From Zhuqueibacter pondensis (GTDB taxonomy: Bacteria > Zhuqueibacterota > Zhuqueibacteria > Zhuqueibacterales > Zhuqueibacteraceae): DNA of 64,000 bases. Made by a program: the position numbers and the translations under genes. The notes under the pieces were generated by a model. It made no database searches. It saw nothing but the letters and a program-made list of their open reading frames with translations, and was not told the DNA's origin. This document shows positions 25,653-34,010 of the stretch, one piece after another (the stretch's first letter is position 1; each line of letters starts with the position of its first letter). The stretch lies in the NCBI GenBank assembly GCA_034505955.1, contig JAPDQK010000023.1:1-64000 (forward strand). Reading direction: 5' to 3'.

Positions 25653-26708
25653 ATGATTCAGGAAAGATTTTTAATGTTTACCGCCATGCTCTGCATTGGA
25701 GCCGCAGCATTGGCGCATGAACCCGGTGTCAATGGTTATGGAGAGGCGGAGGGTTTCACAACACAATCAAGTAAAACGGCGGCGGGACTGCAAAATGGCA
25801 ATTTCAAAGTCAGACTCAATAACGTCGAAATTTCTTATACCATTGCCGGCAGCGGGCCGGTGATCATGGTGCACGGCGTCGGGTGGGGGCTGGATTCGCG
25901 GCTTTATCAGAGCACATTGAAATTCCTCGAGGCGCAATATACCCTTGTCTATATCGATCCACGCGGCACCGGGGACACGATGCCGATTACCGAGCCGGCG
26001 CAGATTTCGAGCGACCTGATGGTGGATGATCTCGAGGCCTTGCGCCAACACCTCGGCTTGAACAGGATCATGTTGATGGGCCATGCCCATGGTGGATTCA
26101 TCGCCATGAAATATGCCTTGAAATATCCGAGCCGTCTGGCGCAGTTGATTTTGGTGGACTGCATCTTGTTGCGCAATCTGGAGGAAGATATACGGGCAGT
26201 TTATGAAAATCTGCAGCGGCATCCGCGACGCAAAGACCCGGGCTGGGAAGCCGCCCTGGCCGGATTCAAAAACGAATATGAAGCACGAACGGTGGAAGCA
26301 TTGCAGGAGAATTTGCACACGACTGCGATACTCTATTTTGGTTATTACAGCCCGTACCAGCGTGCGAATTTTGAAAAAGCAATCAAAGAATCCAGGCTGT
26401 CCATCAATAACTTCAATCAATTCGTTCAGAGTGACCTCCTGCAATATAACCTTGACGGCCAGGAGTCACGCATTTCGGCGCCAACGTTGCTCATCTACGG
26501 TTTGTACGATCCATATTTCATTCGTCCGATTGCGCGCAGCTTGCACTTTGCAATACGCAATTCCAAACTCGAGCTGTTTGAACGCAGCGGCCATTATCCC
26601 TGGATTGAAGAACCGCAACATTTCGCGGAAGTGTTGAAAATTTTTCTCAATCCTCCACCCGCTGCCAAATCCCAGGGCGAAAAGCCAACACCCCAGCAGA
26701 GCCAATGA
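25653..26708 (+). CDS. Secreted alpha/beta hydrolase-fold protein lacking the nucleophile Ser
   Basis: ATG at 25653 follows AAGGAGG, so this start is preferred to the longer frame from 25557. The 351-residue protein has a signal peptide (FTAMLCIGAAALAHE) and an alpha/beta hydrolase domain similar to proline iminopeptidase-like S33 enzymes. The oxyanion segment is MVHGVGWG, the acid region GLYDPYF and the catalytic His lies in RSGHYPWIEEP. The nucleophile elbow, normally G-x-S-x-G-G, reads GHAHGG here (codon GCC), so the serine is replaced by alanine. The protein is therefore probably not a normal hydrolase. The C-terminus is Pro/Gln-rich. Confidence 0.8.
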   Translation: MIQERFLMFTAMLCIGAAALAHEPGVNGYGEAEGFTTQSSKTAAGLQNGNFKVRLNNVEISYTIAGSGPVIMVHGVGWGLDSRLYQSTLKFLEAQYTLVYIDPRGTGDTMPITEPAQISSDLMVDDLEALRQHLGLNRIMLMGHAHGGFIAMKYALKYPSRLAQLILVDCILLRNLEEDIRAVYENLQRHPRRKDPGWEAALAGFKNEYEARTVEALQENLHTTAILYFGYYSPYQRANFEKAIKESRLSINNFNQFVQSDLLQYNLDGQESRISAPTLLIYGLYDPYFIRPIARSLHFAIRNSKLELFERSGHYPWIEEPQHFAEVLKIFLNPPPAAKSQGEKPTPQQSQ

Positions 26709-26800
26709 GATAAAAATCAAAAAGACCGAACCACGACGGCACAAATGAGGACAGAAAGCCTGTCGCCGTCAGCCCGGTCTGTCAACAAAGTTGACTTTTC

Positions 26801-26896
26801 GGGAATGGATGGGAGCCTGGTGGCCTCCGCGGTCTTCAAAACCGTTGTCTCCTCGCTTATGCGGAGAGAGGTGGGTTCGATTCCCACACGTTCCCG
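26801..26896 (+). tRNA. selC: tRNA-Sec (anticodon TCA)
   Basis: The 96-base sequence has the length and shape of a bacterial selenocysteine tRNA. The acceptor stem pairs GGGAATG with CGTTCCC, with one wobble. The D-arm loop has the Sec-typical CCTGGTGG. The anticodon arm is CGGT-CTTCAAA-ACCG with TCA in the loop. A long variable arm (CTCCTCGC-TTAT-GCGGAGAG) follows, then T-arm GTGGG-TTCGATT-CCCAC. The CCA end is not encoded. It decodes UGA as selenocysteine where a SECIS hairpin is present. No selA, selB or selD gene lies within the window. Confidence 0.93.
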
Positions 26897-26952
26897 CAAT
26901 TCTTCAGCCTCCATCCGTTTTTTGTTGACTCACTGAAATCCTTGTAAAAATC

Positions 26953-28935
26953 TTATTTGCCCCCGGCCAAGCGTGCAGCCCAGCCACCCCCCGGCGCCAG
27001 GTGGATTTTAATCGTGTCTTTGTTCGTGACTTCTTGCGTTTGCTTTTTGTAATCACTTGCACACTTGTCGGCATTGATGCCATCGGCGTAAGAAGTCATC
27101 CGGTATTTACCGGCATCGAGAAAGCCGAGATCGAGCACAAAATCTCTCGGCGTCCAGTCCGTCATCGCACCGAGGTACCAATCATTGCCGCGTTTTCTTG
27201 CCACCGTCACATGCTCACCCACCCTGGCATTCAACACTTTGGTCTCATCCCACATCGTGGGAACGGCGGCGAGAAATTCCATGCATTCGGGCTCCTTCAG
27301 ATAATTGGAAGGGCTGTCGGACAACATTTGCAGCGGGCTTTCATATACGACGTACATGGCAAGCTGATGGCAGCGCGTGCCCTGACTCATGGGCTGGGTA
27401 AAAATGTCTCTGAAATTTTCTTTCGTCGCATTCACCATTGCGCCGGGGGTAAAATCCATTGGGCCTGCAAACATTCGGATGAAAGGCAGCGTGACATCAT
27501 GCTCGGGCGTGATGTCTTTTGACCATTTGCACCATTCGAGACCGCGCACACCCTCGCGCGTCAAAACGTTCGGATAAGTTCGACTCATGCCGGTGGGCTT
27601 GAATGCGCCGTGGAAATCGACCAACAACTGGCGCTGTGCCGCCTCTTTGGCGACTCGTTCATAGAAGTTGACCATCTTTTGATCATCGCGTTGCATGAAA
27701 TCAACTTTAATTCCTTTTGCACCCCATTTCACAAACTGGTCAAATGCCCGGTTCCATTGTCGCTCCAGTGTGCACCAGACCACCCATAATATAATGCCAA
27801 CATTTTTTTGCCGGGCATAAGTAAACAATTCTTCCATATTCATGTCGGGATTGATTTCGAACAAATCCGCCGGTGCCGACCAGCCCTCGTCCAAAATGAT
27901 GTATTCCAGACCATAACGCGAAGCGAAATCGATATAGTACTTGTACGTAGCCGTGTTGATACCCGATTTGAAATCGACGCCGTAGATGTTGTTGGCGTTC
28001 CACCAATCCCACGCCACTTTGCCGGGCTTGATCCAGGCGGTTTCTTTCAAAGCCAGCGGCGCGCCAAGTCGATAAATGATGTCATTCTCAATCAAGTCAC
28101 CATCCTTTTCGGCTATCGCGATGACGCGCCATGGAAACTCGCGGCGCCCCACGGTTTGGGCGATATAATCTGCTGCTTTGATCACTTTCACTGTGCGGTC
28201 TCTTTCCTGCTGCTCTTCAAGCGGATACGGTGGGAATTTCCCTCTCAGCGAGGTCGAACCATCGCCGCTGCCGCACAGATAAAGTCCCGGATAATCCGAC
28301 AAATCCGCTTCGGCGATGGCCAGTTTTATTCCATTTGACTTCACCACCAGCGCCGGCAGGCAGCACATTTGTTTTTCGGTAAGGTCGCTCACTGCCAGAT
28401 ATTTGTAGAGACGTTCCGAATGGGAAAGGAAGCTGTCTTCCTCCGGAAAGTAAATCGAGTCAGTGGGCGAAAGATTCAAACAGACTTCTTCATTTTTGAT
28501 GATCATATTGCCTTGCAGATTCGTCATGAAACGATAGGCAACGCCATCATTATAGGCACGAATTTTCAAGCCGTAATTGCCTCTGAATACCAATTCCATT
28601 TCGTTATAAACATCCGGTACAATATTTCGTTTTTCCGGCACAACGGGTTTGATTTCCTCTTTGACAAAACGGGTAGTCACACTCTTGACCGTTGGCAATG
28701 TACCGAGCACGCGATGCTGTGCCAGCTCCAAAGAAATCGGAGAGGGCGAAATCATCTCCTGCCCGTTGTGCGCAATGGAAAAATAAATCTTGTCCTGCAA
28801 GCGGATGTTGACCTCGGTTTTTCGGTCAGGGGAGAGAAGTTGGTAGGATTTTTCCTGAGGATGCGCCAAAGAAAACAGAAAAAGCACAGTTCCCAGGTTG
28901 AGTGGATTGTTGAAAATGAAAGTTCGCTTATTCAT
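26953..28935 (-). CDS. Secreted GH97 glycoside hydrolase (alpha-glucosidase-like)
   Basis: The 660-residue protein has the three-part GH97 layout. An N-terminal beta-sandwich begins SYQLLSPDRKTEVNIRL. A catalytic barrel contains KVAWDWWNANNIYGVDFKSG, IILDEGWS, GIKVDFMQRDDQ and LVDFHGAFKPTGMSRTYPN. A C-terminal beta domain closes the protein. The first 27 residues look like a signal peptide, so it acts in the periplasm or outside. SusB-type GH97 enzymes cleave alpha-glucosidic bonds in starch-derived oligosaccharides. A GH31 enzyme in this window could act in the same pathway. No SusC/D pair is near. Confidence 0.92.
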   Translation of the reverse strand: MNKRTFIFNNPLNLGTVLFLFSLAHPQEKSYQLLSPDRKTEVNIRLQDKIYFSIAHNGQEMISPSPISLELAQHRVLGTLPTVKSVTTRFVKEEIKPVVPEKRNIVPDVYNEMELVFRGNYGLKIRAYNDGVAYRFMTNLQGNMIIKNEEVCLNLSPTDSIYFPEEDSFLSHSERLYKYLAVSDLTEKQMCCLPALVVKSNGIKLAIAEADLSDYPGLYLCGSGDGSTSLRGKFPPYPLEEQQERDRTVKVIKAADYIAQTVGRREFPWRVIAIAEKDGDLIENDIIYRLGAPLALKETAWIKPGKVAWDWWNANNIYGVDFKSGINTATYKYYIDFASRYGLEYIILDEGWSAPADLFEINPDMNMEELFTYARQKNVGIILWVVWCTLERQWNRAFDQFVKWGAKGIKVDFMQRDDQKMVNFYERVAKEAAQRQLLVDFHGAFKPTGMSRTYPNVLTREGVRGLEWCKWSKDITPEHDVTLPFIRMFAGPMDFTPGAMVNATKENFRDIFTQPMSQGTRCHQLAMYVVYESPLQMLSDSPSNYLKEPECMEFLAAVPTMWDETKVLNARVGEHVTVARKRGNDWYLGAMTDWTPRDFVLDLGFLDAGKYRMTSYADGINADKCASDYKKQTQEVTNKDTIKIHLAPGGGWAARLAGGK

Positions 28936-29390
28936 GTTGGCTCTTCACTTTTAGGGTTTTTGAAAAAAATTTTCATAATGACCACTGGGCATGGCACTTC
29001 AAAGAATTACCAAATTTGGTAATCCCTCGTTGATTGGTGGATCATATACACCACCCTGGCATGCTCGTAAGAATGGAATAACCCTCCGAGTCCCGACAGG
29101 CCAAGGGTGATGTCAAATTTTACACGATTTTCGGCTAAAAAGCAAGAAAAGGCTACGCCTGTAAGGTTATAAGGCTTTGCTCTTAGTACCACAACGTTAA
29201 GTTGCTCATTGCATCCCCATTTGTTGTCATTCTGTAAGACTGCGTCCGTAGGGGGGTGGACTCACGACTTAACGTTTGTAGTACTAAGGTATTACGATTT
29301 CTGTAGGATTAAACGAAAATTTTTTGTAAATTTTTTGAAGATTCAAAGAAATCTACGAAACCCTCAACGCCAATCCATGAGGTGAACAAC
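28936..29390. other. Spacer with inverted repeat element
   Basis: Besides the short element at 29182-29287, the spacer has a fragment of family A (TGTCATTCTGTAAGACTGCG at about 29226) and an AT-rich stretch before the PLP enzyme gene. The divergent promoters of the two flanking genes must lie here, but no single clear pair of boxes was chosen. Confidence 0.4.
29182..29287. repeat. Inverted-repeat element of about 105 bases
   Basis: Left arm CTTAGTACCACAACGTTAAG and right arm CTTAACGTTTGTAGTACTAAG are imperfect inverted copies bounding about 60 bases that include a family A fragment. It resembles a MITE or a fossil of one. No other copy was noticed. Confidence 0.55.
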
Positions 29391-30707
29391 ATGTCCGACA
29401 AACTCAAAAACCGCAAAAGAACCAAAGCCGACTATCAGATGCGCACGCATCTCATCCACGGCAATTTCGAGAGCAAGAAATGGGATTACAACCATCACGT
29501 TGTGCCGCCGCTTTCCTCGTCGGCCACGTATCGGCTAAGTTCGGCGCATCGTGGCGCGCAGGGCTTCTTCGAGTTTGCCAGCGAGTCCATGGATTTTGTC
29601 AAGCGCGTACCCATCTACATTTACGATCGTCTGGATGAACCGACGCGCGGCATGCTCGAAGAAAATCTTGCCTATGCCGAAGGCGGCGAGATGTGCGTGA
29701 CCTTTGCCACCGGCATGGCGGCGATCAGCGCCGTGCTCGGCATGCTCTGCGAAACCGGACACGAAATTGTGGCGCACCAGATTCTTTACGGATGCACCTA
29801 CAGTCTCGTCACTCATTGGCTGCCACGCTATGGCATCCAAATCCGACTTGTCGATCTCAACAATGAGGCGGCGTTGCGCCAGGCAATTACGCCCCAAACT
29901 CGCGTGGTGTACTTTGAGACTCCCGTCAATCCGATCTTGACACTCATCGATATCGCCGCCGTACGCCGGGTGATAGATGAATTCAATCAGGGTCGTCCGC
30001 CCGAGCGCCAGATCAAAATAGTGGTGGATAACACCTTTGCCACTCCGTTTTGCCAACGACCGTTGTCTTTCGGCGCGGATTTTGTGGTGCATAGTCTGAC
30101 CAAAGGCATCGGTGGCTTTGGCACGGACATGGGTGGCGCGGTCATTGGTCCGCAAAAGTTCTACAGCCCACTCATGCTCTATCGCAAGGATTTCGGCGGC
30201 GTGCTCCCCCCCAAAAGCGCCTGGCCGTGTTTGGTGTATGGCTTGCCGACCCTTTCGACGCGCATGATCAATATGCAGAAAACCGCTCATCGGGTGGCGC
30301 GCTTCCTGCAGGAGCATCCGAAGGTAGCCCGGGTCACTTATCCGGGATTGGAGTCACATCCGCATTTTGACTTGGCCAAGCGCCAAATGATCAGTTACGA
30401 CGGCAAGTTTTCCCCGGGGTCGATGATCTATTTTGTACTCAAGAGTGGAGCCAACATCAGCGCCAGCGAGCGCGGTGCCCGATTCATTGATTACATCGCC
30501 GAACATTCGTATGCGATCACGCTGGCAGTCAGCCTCGGACAAATCAAAACGCTGATTGAAAGCCCGTACTCGATGACGCATTCGGCTTTACCGGAGGATG
30601 AAAAACTCAAGCTGGGGATGGAACCTGGCGGTATTCGGCTCTCTATCGGGCTGGAAGATTGGCACGACTTGATTGAAGATTTGCGGGAGGCGTTGGAACA
30701 GGTGTGA
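29391..30707 (+). CDS. Cys/Met-metabolism PLP-dependent enzyme
   Basis: The protein belongs to the cystathionine gamma-synthase / methionine gamma-lyase family. The PLP lysine lies in HSLTKGIGGFG near residue 240, with YDRLDEPTRGMLEE and ATGMAAISAVLGML at the cofactor phosphate site and YFETPVNPILTLIDI before it. The substrate could be homocysteine, methionine, cystathionine or O-acyl-homoserine; context does not decide. ATG at 29391 with GAGGTG nine bases upstream is preferred over GTG at 29382. At 438 residues it is about 40 longer than the family norm, including extra residues near the middle (DEFNQGRPPERQIK). Confidence 0.88.
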   Translation: MSDKLKNRKRTKADYQMRTHLIHGNFESKKWDYNHHVVPPLSSSATYRLSSAHRGAQGFFEFASESMDFVKRVPIYIYDRLDEPTRGMLEENLAYAEGGEMCVTFATGMAAISAVLGMLCETGHEIVAHQILYGCTYSLVTHWLPRYGIQIRLVDLNNEAALRQAITPQTRVVYFETPVNPILTLIDIAAVRRVIDEFNQGRPPERQIKIVVDNTFATPFCQRPLSFGADFVVHSLTKGIGGFGTDMGGAVIGPQKFYSPLMLYRKDFGGVLPPKSAWPCLVYGLPTLSTRMINMQKTAHRVARFLQEHPKVARVTYPGLESHPHFDLAKRQMISYDGKFSPGSMIYFVLKSGANISASERGARFIDYIAEHSYAITLAVSLGQIKTLIESPYSMTHSALPEDEKLKLGMEPGGIRLSIGLEDWHDLIEDLREALEQV

Positions 30708-31017
30708 AGCGATGGCGAATTGTGGATTTCGGAACAATCCGGAATTTGCGATCCCAATCTGCAATCTTCGCAATCCACAATCACGCTGTATTCCATCAAT
30801 GACGGGGGTAGCGCAGACGTCTTGTCTGCAGTCTGGAAGACTGCGCTACGATTTTTCCCCGGTGTGAGAACGTTGAGGACAACGCTCTTCAATTTGGTTT
30901 CTTACGGACGAAGTCTTCAACTGTAATTTGTGCCATAGCATATTACCCCTTTCAAGTTGATTAAAGCTGACGAAGGTTGAAGTAAAAGTCAAACACAATT
31001 TTGTGGAGAAACAACCC
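30708..31017. other. Spacer with palindromic repeat
   Basis: A palindromic unit at about 30811-30852 reads GTAGCGCAGACGTCTTGTC, then a centre, then GACTGCGCTAC. A related fragment (AAGACTGCGCTATGATTTTT) recurs at about 58240-58258. On the minus strand near 30945 there is a short start MAQITVEDFVRKKPN that ends at a stop and may be the tip of a lost gene. Confidence 0.4.
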
Positions 31018-32211
31018 ATGTATGACGAACTCATCAACAAAGCCAAAGAACATTTTGGCAAACTTTTAGAGGAGCAACTGGCGCGCGTTGACAAAATGAA
31101 AGCTGGCGAGGATTGGGTGGACTACAGCAAGCTCAAGCCCATCATCATCGGCATTGCCGGCGGCGACGGCATTGGCCCTTATATTGCCAGAGAAGCACAA
31201 AGAGTACTCGAGTTTCTGCTGAAGGACGAGCTCGCCTCCGGCAAAGTTGCATTCAAAATCATCGAAGGGTTGACCATCGAAAATCGCGCCAAAGTGATGA
31301 AAGCCATTCCCGATGACGTCCTTGCGGAAATCAAAAAATGCCACGTGATTCTCAAAGGCCCGACCACGACGCCACGCAAAGGCGACCCCTGGCCGAACGT
31401 CGAGAGCGCCAATGTCGCCATGCGCCGCGAGCTGGATCTCTTCGCCAATGTCCGTCCGGTCCGCGTGCCGCAGGAAGGCATCGATTGGATTTTCTTCCGC
31501 GAGAACACCGAAGGCGAATATGTGCTGGGCAGCAAGGGCATCAACGTTACCGATGACCTTGCGGTCGATTTCAAAGTGGTCACCACCCAAGGCTCCGAGC
31601 GCCTCATCCGTGCGGCGTTTGAATATGCCAAGCGCAACAACATCAAGCGCGTCACGCTGGTAACCAAAGCCAATGTCATCAAAACCACCGACGGCAAATT
31701 TCTCGAGGCTGGCCAGCGCATTGCGAAAGAGTATCCGGACATCGTCTGCGACGACTGGTACGTGGACATCGTTTCGGCCAAGCTCATTGATCCCAAGCGC
31801 CGCACCGAGTTCCGCGTCTTTGCGCTGCTGAATCTTTATGGCGATATTATCACGGACGAGGCCGCAGAGCTGCAAGGCGGAGTGGGCACTGCCGGCAGCG
31901 CCAACATCGGCAAGCGCTACGCCATGTTCGAGGCCATTCACGGCTCCGCCCCGCGCATGGTGCAGGAAGGTCGCGCCGAATACGCCGATCCCAGCAGCAT
32001 GATCAAGGCAGCCGCCATGCTGCTCCGGCACCTTGGCTTCGATGATCGCGCCACCAAATTGGATATGGCACTCGACATCTGTGGCCAGTTCGAGAAAAAA
32101 ATCGCCATCACCGGTCGCAAAGACGGCGCCACTGGAAGACAATTTGGTGATTATTTAATGGAAACGATTCAGCGACCGGATCTGGGAGAGAGATGGAAGG
32201 GGTATCAGTAA
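31018..32211 (+). CDS. Isocitrate/isopropylmalate dehydrogenase family protein
   Basis: The 397-residue protein has the beta-decarboxylating dehydrogenase fold. Visible motifs are GIAGGDGIGPYIAREAQR, LKGPTTTPRKGDPWPN, ESANVAMRRELDLFANVRP, RENTEGEY, VDIVSAKLI and NLYGDIITDEAAEL-GGVGTAGSANIG. The S-x-N-x3-R pattern in ESANVAMRR matches isocitrate-binding residues of isocitrate dehydrogenase rather than isopropylmalate dehydrogenase. About 45 residues before the fold form an extra charged helix. ATG at 31018, with GGAG upstream, is preferred to GTG at 31003. Isocitrate oxidation is the likely role, not proven. Confidence 0.85.
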   Translation: MYDELINKAKEHFGKLLEEQLARVDKMKAGEDWVDYSKLKPIIIGIAGGDGIGPYIAREAQRVLEFLLKDELASGKVAFKIIEGLTIENRAKVMKAIPDDVLAEIKKCHVILKGPTTTPRKGDPWPNVESANVAMRRELDLFANVRPVRVPQEGIDWIFFRENTEGEYVLGSKGINVTDDLAVDFKVVTTQGSERLIRAAFEYAKRNNIKRVTLVTKANVIKTTDGKFLEAGQRIAKEYPDIVCDDWYVDIVSAKLIDPKRRTEFRVFALLNLYGDIITDEAAELQGGVGTAGSANIGKRYAMFEAIHGSAPRMVQEGRAEYADPSSMIKAAAMLLRHLGFDDRATKLDMALDICGQFEKKIAITGRKDGATGRQFGDYLMETIQRPDLGERWKGYQ

Positions 32212-32262
32212 TCAGTTCAATTGTTAGGATAAACGTAATAGTTCAGTATCCCCTTATAACAG

Positions 32263-32366
32263 TGTCATTCCGTAGGCTACGCCCACAGGGAATCTTTTTG
32301 CGCAATGAGTTACATTTCAGTTCTGAGATTCTTACCCAGCACAAACAAGATTCTTCCAGAATGACA
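32263..32366. repeat. Family A repeat, complete copy
   Basis: It begins TGTCATTCCGTAGGCTACGC ... GGGAATCTTTTTGCG and ends CAAGATTCTTCCAGAATGACA, so the ends are inverted copies of each other. It starts about 50 bases after the dehydrogenase stop. Confidence 0.75.
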
Positions 32367-32579
32367 TCTTCGAGGAGGGGGTGAACTGTTACGGATAAAC
32401 AGATATGGAATCCGTTCCGTAGGGACAACGCGAGGAAGGAGTTAATCCACAAACCGAAGCCCCGCACCGCGTGGCGCGCTGTCTGCCACAAGGGACGATT
32501 GAAATCTACGACCTTGATATCATACACATGTCGTTTTCATTCGTCCCTTTGGGACTCGCGAGGTATTTCTGAATTATGT

Positions 32580-32772
32580 TCTCTGGAAGGTTCGATGGAC
32601 ATGGCCGGTAATGTTTGGGAGTGGATGGAGAGTTTTTATCAAGAGGGCGGTGTGTCGCGTGTTGTGCGTGGCTCGATCTTCCTCTCAACGTGGCTTGCGC
32701 GCGCTGGAACAGCAACGAGCCCAACTACTGCGGCCATAATTTCGAGTTTCAGAGCGTCGGAACTTAGCACCC
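32580..32772 (+). pseudogene. Remnant of formylglycine-generating (FGE-sulfatase) domain
   Basis: One frame reads SMDMAGNVWEWMESFYQEGG and RVVRG. After a frameshift another frame reads LPLNVACARWNSNEPNYCGH followed by NFEFQSVGT. These are adjacent pieces of the C-terminal part of the FGE-sulfatase domain (GNVWEW, RGGSW, R..P....GFR). The rest of the domain is missing, so it is a short fossil, perhaps from a larger secreted protein. Confidence 0.7.
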
Positions 32773-32813
32773 TTCGAGGCAAAAACCCCGCGCTGCGGGG
32801 TTTTTGCCTCGAA
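32773..32813. terminator. Perfect 19-base hairpin, bidirectional terminator
   Basis: TTCGAGGCAAAAACCCCGC and GCGGGGTTTTTGCCTCGAA form a perfect 19-base stem with a three-base loop (GCT), followed on the plus strand by ATTTTTT. It directly follows the FGE remnant. Confidence 0.85.
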
Positions 32814-33225
32814 ATTTTTTGAAAACCGGTTGTCCAGCCGAGCTTTGAAGGTTCCACGTTGACAAAGAGCGCGAAATTTTGTAAGTTTCCTTTGTCATTG
32901 TTTGTTCCAATTCCCCGTTATCATCAATCATTGGCAGGTTTTGATCATGAGATACAAAATCGTTTTGCGGCAATTGCCGAATCTCTTCCAATAGATCAAC
33001 TCTAACGGAGATGTATTTTGCACAATGAGTTCACTGCCATCATCGAGCGCGATGAAGATTGGCTGCGCCCGTCAGGGAAAGTTTTTGGCTTTCTTCATGG
33101 TGGCTCCTCTTGCTTGATGCTGATCACATGACGATAAGATGGGAGCCACTTTGTAAATTTCAACCAAATTTAAGACATTCTCACTGACCACTGGCAACTG
33201 ATCACTGACATCGGAGGAGGATACC

Positions 33226-33948
33226 ATGAATAAAATCCTTCGCGACATCCCGATCGAAAAGCAGATTGCCAAACACATGCAATGGTGGGAAAGGCGGCGG
33301 GAGGAATGGCAGCGCCAGGCCGTACCTTCGCTACGTCCGCAACCGAAAAAGCTCGGCCCCTACATTAGTTTTTCACGGGAGGTGGCGAGTGGTGGTATCG
33401 AAATTTCGCAACAGGTTGCGGAAAAGCTGGGTTGGCAGTACTACGACCGTGAAATCATCGAGGCGATTGCCAACCGAACACACGTGCGTGAAGAGCTGGT
33501 CGCCCGCTTTGATGAGCACGTCCAAAACGAATTGGACACCTATCTCCGCAACTTGTTCACCATGCAAATGCTCAATAACACGCAATACTTGCATCATCTC
33601 ACGCAGGTCTTGCTGAGTATTGCGCGGTACGGCAATGCGGTGATTTTGGGGCGTGGCGCCAATTTCATTCTGCCGCCGGAAGGAGGTTTACGGGTTCGTG
33701 TGGTCGCGCCGATGGAAGTTCGCCTGCGCCGTTTGATGCAAGAGAAAGGTCTCGATGAAAAGCACGCTGCACAAGAACTTGCCGAGCGCGATAAAGAACG
33801 GCGCGATTATCTCCAACATCATTTTCGCTGCAAACAAGACGATCCGTGCGCTTACGACGTGGTGATCAATACCGGACATATCGACTTTGAGATGGCAACA
33901 GATTTCATTATTCAATTGGCCAAAACCAAACTAAAAAAACTTATGTAA
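33226..33948 (+). CDS. Cytidylate kinase-like family protein
   Basis: The 240-residue protein has an N-terminal charged helix (EKQIAKHMQWWERRREEWQR) and a P-loop-related fold like PF13189 proteins: YISFSREVASGGIEISQQVA (nucleotide-binding start with S-R-E instead of a classical Walker A), WQYYDREIIEAIA, ILGRGANFIL, and LRRLMQEKGLDEKHAAQELA with a lid-like arginine-rich segment RDKERRDYLQHHF. Members are annotated as nucleoside kinases without proven substrate. The ribosome site GGAGGAGGATACC-ATG is very strong. It appears to stand alone, 62 bases before the radical SAM gene. Confidence 0.85.
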   Translation: MNKILRDIPIEKQIAKHMQWWERRREEWQRQAVPSLRPQPKKLGPYISFSREVASGGIEISQQVAEKLGWQYYDREIIEAIANRTHVREELVARFDEHVQNELDTYLRNLFTMQMLNNTQYLHHLTQVLLSIARYGNAVILGRGANFILPPEGGLRVRVVAPMEVRLRRLMQEKGLDEKHAAQELAERDKERRDYLQHHFRCKQDDPCAYDVVINTGHIDFEMATDFIIQLAKTKLKKLM

Positions 33949-34010
33949 CATGCCATAAAAGTTGGCCTTCATTAGGGGTGGCCCAAAATTCTGGACTAAA
34001 TGCATAGATT

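Larger units (their letters stand above)
32215..33225. other. Repeat and gene-remnant spacer
   Basis: This 1-kb spacer holds a family A repeat (32263-32366), a sulfatase-modifying domain remnant (32580-32772), a perfect terminator hairpin (32773-32813) and near 33016-33060 a fragment NEFTAIIERDEDW like the start of HicB antitoxins. No intact gene was found in it. Confidence 0.5.
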
